Assembly (NCBI RefSeq): GCF_902686445.1
Contig: NC_062213.1
Coordinates: 61,446,991-61,510,990, forward strand
Source of the DNA: Sciurus carolinensis
Taxonomy: Eukaryota; Chordata; Mammalia; Rodentia; Sciuridae
Direction of reading: 5' to 3'
Length of the DNA stretch: 64,000 bases
The position numbers and the translations under genes were made by a program. Below the pieces are notes generated by a model that was not told where the DNA came from, did no database searches, and saw only the letters and a program-made list of their open reading frames with translations. This document shows, piece after piece, positions 57,001 to 64,000 of the stretch. Every line of letters begins with the position of its first letter. The first letter of the stretch is position 1.

Positions 57001-58571
57001 TACAATATCTGTAATACAAGAGAGAATATAAGCATGTACAGAACACGCTACCACAATCAGCAAGGGAAGACCATAGGGCTAAATCTAATGTGCACAGAGC
57101 TGCCTTAACCCAGACCCAGAGCAAGGGTGCCTTTGTGTATTGGTCCAACCGCTTGGTGCCCTTCATTAATATGCATGAAGCAGTGGTATGCTGTAGCCCA
57201 GGATCTTACATAAGAAACAGATATAACCTAACTACTTTGGAGCATAAGATTTAAAAGAGAAAATGTTTTATCAGCTTTGGGACATTAAAGAGAGACTTCA
57301 GCTATAAGAGAACTCCTGATGATATCTATCATGAGGTAAATGCATTGCTATTCAATTATTTACTTTTATCATCTTACAATTTTTTAATATACTACAAGGA
57401 TGAGCTAGGATATTTTTAGCCAAACGAACATAACTTCAGACAAATCATAATAGGATTATTTTCAACCCTGGGCCAATTAGCTGAAGGCTAATTTAGACTA
57501 CACAAGCCATAGTGGGAGATGCTTCTAAAATACTTAACACATGACTCAGCTGTATAAATATTGGTAGAAAATGAAGCTGACCAAATTTTCAGATGTCAGA
57601 TTTGGCTACAAGTGTACAAAGACTAGCACAAAGGTTTAGTCCTTTAAAAAAAAAAAAAAACAATACCTAAATATAATAATGTATTGCATTGTGTATTTTC
57701 CTCATGACAGACTGCAGTTATGATGACAGTCCCACAAAATTCTATCATGAGTGATGTTGTAGCCACCTTATTTTGTGTAAGTATACTCCAGAATGTTCAC
57801 ACAAGGACAAAACCATTTAACACATTTCCCTGAATGTATCCCCATCATTAAGTGATGCATGACTCTGTTCTGAGATAGACAATTAAATACATAATAATGC
57901 TATGCTTCCATCCCATCTGATAACCTTAAATACAGTGTAGATAAATAATACCAAGGCTTAACCAAAAATTGCTGTCAATAGGACAGATCAAGGATTAATT
58001 TCACTAAAATGCTTTCTTTCTTTGGTAAATCTAGTTTCATTTCAATTATTTGGAGAAATGCTGAATCCTATTTTTCAATGATAATTCAAACAATTATTTG
58101 TGATAGACTAAAATGCTTCTGTAATAGCATTTGTGAAGACCTCTGGGGTATTTAGTAAAAATTATAGGGTTTGGGGTTTAGCGAAAGGAGAATTAGTGGG
58201 CCTTCACATTCATAAAAAAGAGTTATTTTAAGATTTCCATGGTGAAGAGTGGTTACTCAATAGAGAGCTCACATACTAAAATGGTTATATCTGACCAGAC
58301 CTTTGGCAAACAAATAAGCTTACTTATCTTACTCTGCTTACACCTTAAATATAAACCACACCTGTTTAGAAGGATGTCTAGAGAATTTATGCAAGTTTGG
58401 CCTGCATCTCTTCATTTAGAGTTATGAGAGTTTTTTCCATATCATATTTAGGTATCAGGTTTCAGCACCTACAAAGGGGGAGCAATGAATGTTTGCTATT
58501 TATGTGGTCACTTCCTGGAGAACATGCCTCCCATCAACCTTCCCTTGGATAGTCTATCTCTTTTTCCCTTT
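57001..58571. other. No recognisable feature over 1.6 kb
   Basis: AT-rich, single-copy-looking. An A run at 57645-57660. No gene found. Confidence 0.35.
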
Positions 58572-58750
58572 TATAATGGAAAGAGCATTGTTTTGAGTCA
58601 GGCTGACTTAGGTTCACATTTACCCATTTATAAAATTGAGCTAATAATAGCTATTTTACAGGATTGTTATCAGGTATCTCAAAACTGCATATCAAGTATC
58701 TATTTCAGTACCAGCAATTTAATAAGTGAAAGCAGCAGTAGTCATCATTA
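58572..58750 (+). repeat. MIR relic
   Basis: GGAAAGAGCATTGTTTTGAGTC, CAGGCTGACTTAGGTTCACA, then ACCCATTTATAAAATTGAGC and ACAGGATTGTTATCAGG follow the MIR consensus order, with the central conserved part partly deleted. Confidence 0.8.
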
Positions 58751-60404
58751 TCCTTGTTGTTTTGTTACAAGTGCACCCATCAAGACTTCTAAGATACCAA
58801 TTTGATTTCAAGAACCTGCAGCAGTTAGGAAGTTAAATTATTCAAAATTATTCAGGAAGGCAGGGTGAATCACTGGTGAGTCAGTTGTATCTTATTCAAT
58901 AATATGTATACTAGTGATGGTAAGATAGCCCTCTCTAAGACATTTTACTACATCAAACATATGCATAGTTAAGGAAACAAGATTCTTTCCCAGTTTTAGT
59001 CAGAGAACCAGAGCAGGTGGGTTGAGGTGATGTCCAGGAAACTCAAATCACTCACAAAACACTGTGGAAATGAGTTTTTCATATGGTCATGTTGATTCAG
59101 GTCTTAGCATCCTCTACAAGTAATTGACAGCTTTCAATGTCGCCAAGAAATAGAATCTTCATAAAATTATTTTGCCATTTTTGTTGTTATCACTGTTACC
59201 CTTGTTCATTTAATTATCTATCTCTCTTCTGTGATATAAACAAAACATTCAAACCACTTGAAACTGCTACCCACATATCTTGCATAAACAATATAATATC
59301 TAATAAAACCATAACTCTCCAAATTCCAGCTATATTATAATATCAGTGTTGGAATGACTTCACATGCAGAATTAGGAAAATGTTCACAAAGTTATTAATA
59401 TATCACATTATTTAACATCTCCTTTCTTCTTCCTAATTCTAAGAGTATATCAACAACAAATAATTTGCCCTGTTCTTTCAAGATGTCAAATATCATTTTT
59501 ATTTATTTGAATGATTTAGTTTAAGAGAAGTGGTTTGGAAAAGTATTAGGAATGTCAGATTTTATAACAAATCATGTGGGTGGAAGGTTTTGTTAGATTG
59601 GCTTTTTCCCCCTCTCTGACAGCAAACAAGTCTATCTGAAAACATACTAAGCTCTAGCAGGTGCCCAGAGCTAATTTGGTTTGGAACTATTTTAAAAAGC
59701 ACTAGCTAAGTTTTATAGCAAGTCATACCAAATGGTTATATTGTTTTTCTATCTTCTTGCAATTCAGGGGCCAGTTTTTTAAATGTGACTTTAAACATAA
59801 GGCCACAAATTGTCCATGTAGTAAGCATAGCTAAAATACCCAGATTCTTAAGCCTTCTCGGAGCTCTCTAGAAACAAAACACTTAGAGGTTTGCATCTGA
59901 ATTTCTACCTAACACATGCCTTCCTGAGTTCTCTGCATGTCCTGCTAATACTTTTCATTTAAATCTAGACAGTTTTGGCTCTGGTCAGTGAGGGAGACGT
60001 GAAATGTTTTCCAACAGCCAGATGCAGCTGGATTTATGGGTTCTGTGCCTGCCTGTCTGCCGGTGGCATGTGCTTTGGCTTCTGACTATCAGGATGGATA
60101 CTTACTGTCCCTATGGAATCTCATGGCAGTCCCATCAAATAGCATTCTCCTAATACTCCCAGATTAAACACCCACTTAGGTGTGGCGTCTAAAGAACCTT
60201 CATCTTTGAATCTGATATATGCATTTAGTCTGGCCTTTCTCAAATACAAAAGTCCTGCATGGATTAAGACAGGAAATTACAAAGATTGGATTTTGGGGTT
60301 TGCTTTTTTGTTTTATCTCTGTATATCCAAGCAGAAAATCACTAATGAACTGCCTAACAATCCAAGTAAGCATTTGTCCTACTACCAAGACAGCAGATGT
60401 CATG
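58751..60404. other. No recognisable feature over 1.6 kb
   Basis: AT-rich. No frame or repeat that I can support. Confidence 0.35.
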
Positions 60405-60610
60405 CAAAGCACCAGAGTTTGGGAGTCAGGCTGACCTGGTCTTGAATTCCGGCAAGGCCACCTGACAGCATGTCGTGTGGGACGAGTTCTTCAACCTCTC
60501 TGAGAAAAATGGAGATAATCATACCTATCTCACAGGATGCCGCTGTGAAGATTAAATATGGTTATACATGTACTATGAGGTCAAGTTCATAATAAATGCT
60601 CAGTAAACTC
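60405..60610 (+). repeat. MIR, well preserved
   Basis: CACCAGAGTTTGGGAGTCAGG, CTGACCTGGTCTTGAATTCC, CAACCTCTCTGAGAAAAATGG, AGATAATCATACCTATCTCAC, AGATTAAATATGG and AATAAATGCTCAGTAAA: the full MIR order from head to tail. Confidence 0.9.
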
Positions 60611-60639
60611 AAATTTTCTTTCAACTGCCTTTCCTTAAC

Positions 60640-60690
60640 AACAAAAAAAAAAAAAAAAGAAAAAAAGAAAAAGAAGAAAAAGAAAACCCA
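60640..60690 (+). repeat. A-rich simple repeat
   Basis: A run of 16 A then AAAAAG and AAGAAAAAG units. Confidence 0.9.
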
Positions 60691-60779
60691 AACCTGCTCT
60701 GTGTTCACTGTACCACAGGAAGCACCACAGCCCGGGACAAACCCAACATGCCTGTACGGCTCTCACAGCAGCCCTGTAA

Positions 60780-60865
60780 CATGACCTTTGCAGCTATCAA
60801 CAGACCCCATTTTTAAGTTAGGAAATTGAGAAACTAACAAGAGAATAAGTTTTCCAAAGTTTCAT
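60780..60865 (-). repeat. MIR relic
   Basis: ACCCCATTTTTAAGTTAGGAA and TTGAGAAACTAACAAGAG resemble the reverse MIR core. Confidence 0.5.
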
Positions 60866-61997
60866 GAAAGAAAGCCCAAAATACAAGCCAAGCTCCCCAA
60901 ATCCAGTTCTTTTTCTCCAATTTAATGATTTGCCATTGAACTGAATTCGACAATACTCTGAATTATTTAAGCGAAAACCTACTCTTGGTGGTCCCCATCC
61001 TTGGTAGACTTGACACATAGAATAATGAGCATATAACAGGAAGACGCCTAAGAAACCAGAGCCATGTCCACTCTGGCCTGGTGTCTGTCCCTGACAGTGC
61101 AGCCAAGGACCACAATGTGGGAGGACAGAGCAGCCTTCCATGCTGTTAACTTCAAAAGGCTGGGGTATTAGGGCCAGAGAGGGACACAGAGGGCAAGTGG
61201 TGGCCTAAAGCCAAGGTCAAGATGTGATGAATTCAATGTTGACATTTTGAGGCTGAAGAGATAATAGGACGGCTGGCTCGCTCCTGCCCACCCTGCCCTA
61301 TTCAAAGGGTTTGCTCTGTCACAAGCAGTCCTCAGCTGCCCTAGGAGGTGCAGAGCAGACTACTTCCTGGTTGGCTGAAAGACTTGTACCCCAGACTCCC
61401 ACATCTTAATTCTCATCTATGTGGTCCCAGAAAATCAACTCTGTGCTACCTCTCATAGAGGTCTGTAAGACTGCTTGAGTCTCCGCTGTCCCTTGCCATT
61501 CTAAATAGATTGTTGCGCTTCAATACAAATAGATTGTATAATTAGAACCAGAAACTACATTCGGGCTTTGGAGTCAGATTTTCATTAACAATGATAGGCC
61601 TAGGAACAGTGGCACGAAAACATCTTTTGTAGTCTTAAGAATATATCCTAATGACTTTTATAGGATCAATGCCCATTTTTTTAAGGCAGTTCTTAGTATG
61701 TGGTGAAATTTTATAAATAAATCAATACAAAACATTCACCACCTATAACTGGGTATTCTTTGTACATTTTCAAGCATCTTACAAAGTATAAACTAGGACT
61801 AAAAATGTTCCACATGATACATGTACAAATTTTTCTCAAGATTGTCATCTTGTACAGCAAAATAGCGTATTGGTATATTTCTTTCCTTATTAATTGGCAA
61901 ATAAGTGGATTAAAAGCTCACTATATTCCTTACTAAAAAAGAAAAGAAAAGCTTTGTGCTGGTGTAAGTATTCATTAAAAAAAGATAATATGTGCTC
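60866..61997. other. No recognisable feature over 1.1 kb
   Basis: Mixed composition. A minus frame of 107 codons (60818-61141) has no family resemblance. Confidence 0.35.
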
Positions 61998-62032
<35 letters not shown>

Positions 62033-62073
62033 ATGTGTGTGTGTGTATATATATATTTTTTTTTTTTTTTTGG
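61998..62073 (+). repeat. (TG)n microsatellite followed by TA and T runs
   Basis: TGTG units from 61998 with single GA and TA interruptions (GTGCGAGTGTG, GTATGTGTG), then TATATATATA and about 18 T. Confidence 0.95.
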
Positions 62074-62695
62074 AGTTTTGTTCTACTTGATCCTGTTTCA
62101 CCCTTACAATCACACCGTACTGTAAACAAGACTGGAATTGTGTTTACAAAGACTTCAAGGCCTCACATGGTAGCTGGTAAGAGGTAGCACCTGAAGGGGA
62201 ACTCAGGCCACCTAACTGCTCACCTGGGATCCTTCGTACCACCTCAGGACCTCTGTGGTAGCCATGGGAACCTGTCACTCTCCTTCATGGTCTCGTGCTG
62301 CTAGGAATAAAGGGAATTCTGTAAACACGGACTGACTGGATGATACAACAATGGGACTATGAGGAGCTCACATCCCATTTTCCACTCATCCTGCCTCTCT
62401 CTTACCGTAAATGAAACACCCAGGAAATTTAGCCAAAGCAGTCAACTCACTTTGACATGTCATGCCTGTCTGTCACATTGCCACAAGCTGAAGCAGTAAT
62501 CGATCCAGGTCAAGGCACCCAGAACATTCTAGGAAAGAGTCTCCACGGGGTAGGGTCTCACAAAATAGTCTGAAAGAACAAACAAAAAGCCACAAAATTT
62601 ATGGGCCTCATCTTTGTCCAGTAGGTGCTTCCAGTTGATCTCTACAGCAGAGACATGAAAATCTGTAAATGTGATTTTAGAGCTCAAAGGTAATG
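62074..62695. other. No recognisable feature
   Basis: No gene or repeat that I can name. Confidence 0.35.
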
Positions 62696-62699
62696 AAGT

Positions 62700-62812
62700 A
62701 CTCTTTTGTGTGTGGGGGTGGGGGGTGGGGGGGTAGGTGCTGGGGATTGAACCCAGGGCCTTGTGCTTGCAAGGCAAGCACTCTACCAATTAAGCTATCT
62801 CCCCAGCCCGGG
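62700..62812 (-). repeat. ID SINE, reverse, with GT-rich tail
   Basis: Plus strand: a GTGTGTGGGGGTGGGGGG tract stands in place of the poly(T), then GGTGCTGGGGATTGAACCCA, GGGCCTTGTGCTTGCAAGGC, TAAGCTATCTCCCCAGCCC. The head is nearly consensus for the GGAGATAGCT subfamily, so the element is young although its tail has mutated. Confidence 0.9.
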
Positions 62813-63589
62813 AAACAGTCGGGCTTAACTATTTTTGAAATATAAACTGTTTCCTCTCTCTGCTGCTTTAGATGTTGCTTTACATAGAACCAGAAAATAG
62901 ATTTCTCAGCTAAAGCATGTGTGCCTGTTTCATTAATCAAGCAAAGCTAAAATATTCAAATCAAATAAAATTATAATAATATTAATAAATTACTAAGCTG
63001 AGAGTATCAGGTTATTAAGGTAATTTATATATTTACAAGTAAAGAACAATAGGAAGTTGACTGACAAAGAGCAATGCTAAAGAGGAGATCCAGGTTTAAA
63101 TCTGGCTTAACTCAAGCCATTGTTAAGGGTTTTCTGTATAGATTATTCATTATGTCAGGCTAAGAATTTAAGTTATTTTGAAGGAGGCATTTAATTCTAA
63201 TAAACCAGCTGTTACAACAATTCTAAAATGATCTCTGTTTTTCCTGTCAGAGATTTAAAAAAACTGAAAAAGTATACCTCAACCAGAAAATAAAAGTTTG
63301 ATTTGGTGTGAAAAAAAAAAAAAAGGTAATGAAGTCTGGTGATTAGCTCACATAGAATTCAGACTCATCAATGCTGGACACAAAAGCAGGAAAGAAGGGA
63401 AAACAATGGGAGATTGGAGAAAACAGAAAGATGAAAAGTCAGAGAGAAATCAGCTTAAGAAGTACTCCGAATAGAAATCTGGCGTGTTTGCATTAATGTG
63501 TCTATCCAAACTCAGCCGACAAAACCCTCAGCTCAAATACAACTCTCCTTCCATAAGATCTTTTGCCTACTTTACATTACTTATAACAG
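62813..63589. other. No recognisable feature
   Basis: AT-rich; an A run at 63311-63324. Nothing else that I can support. Confidence 0.35.
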
Positions 63590-63717
63590 ATTAACAATTG
63601 TGTGCATGTATGAATATTTAACAATAAATCCCACTATTATGTATAATTATAATGTGCCAATTTAAAAACAGAAAAATAAAATTAGAAAATAATAATAAAA
63701 TAAATTTACATGATAAA
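63590..63717 (+). repeat. L1 3' end fragment
   Basis: TGTGTGCATGTATGAATATT, AATAAATCCCACTATTATG and TATAATTATAATGTGCCAATT then A-rich: the same terminal motif as at 2750-2937. Confidence 0.75.
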
Positions 63718-64000
63718 AAAAGTCCTTTAGTAATAAGAGAAATGCAAATCAAAACTACCCTGAGATTCCATCTCACCCAATTAGAATGGTGATTATCAAG
63801 AATATAAGCAACAATAGGTGTTGGAGAGAATGTGGGGAAAAAGGTACACTCATACATTGCTGGTGGGGCTGCAAATTAGTGCAGCCACTCTGGAAAGCAG
63901 TGTGGAGATTCCTTAGAAAACTTGGAATGGACCCACCATTTGACCCAGCTGTCCCACTCCTCAGCCTATACCCAAAGGACTTAAAATCAGCATAGTACAA
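63718..64000 (+). mobile_element. L1 LINE fragment, ORF2 C-terminal part, continues past the window
   Basis: Begins TTTAGTAATAAGAGAAATGC and contains the frame 63786-63995 reading MVIIKNISNNRCWRECGEKG and LKLVQPLWKAVWRFLRKLGM-like text, ending YPKDLKSA at the window edge. It equals the region at 19420-19180 of the full-length L1 on the opposite strand. 5'-truncated; its 3' end is outside the window. Confidence 0.9.

Noticed and set aside
60818..61141. A 107-codon minus-strand frame in single-copy-looking DNA
   Set aside because: No recognisable domain, overlaps a MIR-like relic at its end, no transcript signals.

Overview
The window is mammalian nuclear DNA, most likely from a squirrel-family rodent (ground squirrel or marmot type). 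It holds many tRNA-Ala-derived ID SINEs ending in A-rich tails, several B1-plus-ID composite SINEs, MaLR-type solo LTRs of about 430 bp, and young-looking L1 copies beside ancient L1, L2 and MIR relics. That mixture fits sciurid rodents. The species call is an inference from repeat content. I found no intact host protein-coding gene, no convincing splice-bounded exon and no functional RNA gene, so this reads as intergenic or deep intronic sequence.

Layout. 0-13.5 kb: ancient L1 and L2 pieces cut by ID SINEs and MaLR LTRs, a fragment of an endogenous retrovirus (6.74-7.26 kb), a solo LTR of the same family (8.42-8.72 kb) and two unrelated LTR-like blocks. 14.2-26.9 kb: two L1 elements on opposite strands. 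The plus-strand copy keeps a 5' UTR, ORF1 and the start of ORF2, and is split by a 1-kb retroposed sequence that contains an LTR. The minus-strand copy is structurally full length (18661-26906), flanked by a 15-bp target duplication, with a tandem-repeat 5' UTR promoter region and a G-rich 3' UTR holding telomere-like hexamers. Its ORF2 is split by a MRFAP1 processed pseudogene with a 16-bp target duplication. 27-39 kb: SINEs, L2, a MaLR LTR nested in a Tigger-like DNA transposon, and an RPL36A-type processed pseudogene. 39.5-42.9 kb: two L1 3' ends arranged tail to tail. 43-49.2 kb: L2, ID and a long stretch without recognised features. 49226-54708: a complete two-LTR endogenous retrovirus on the minus strand with a 5-bp target duplication, a tRNA-His-type primer site, a polypurine tract and a decayed gag, but no recognisable pol or env. 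54.7-64 kb: mostly single-copy-looking DNA with old MaLR, L2 and MIR relics, ending in another L1 fragment that runs off the window.

The content records layered retrotransposition: L1 enzymes account for the L1s, SINEs and processed pseudogenes, while LTR elements account for the 5-bp duplications. I see no undescribed gene system. The points most worth checking are the L1 with a dimeric tandem-repeat 5' UTR and telomere-like 3' UTR, the MRFAP1 copy inside it (which makes an accidental L1-MRFAP1 reading frame), the tRNA-His provirus, and the LTR-bearing retroposon.
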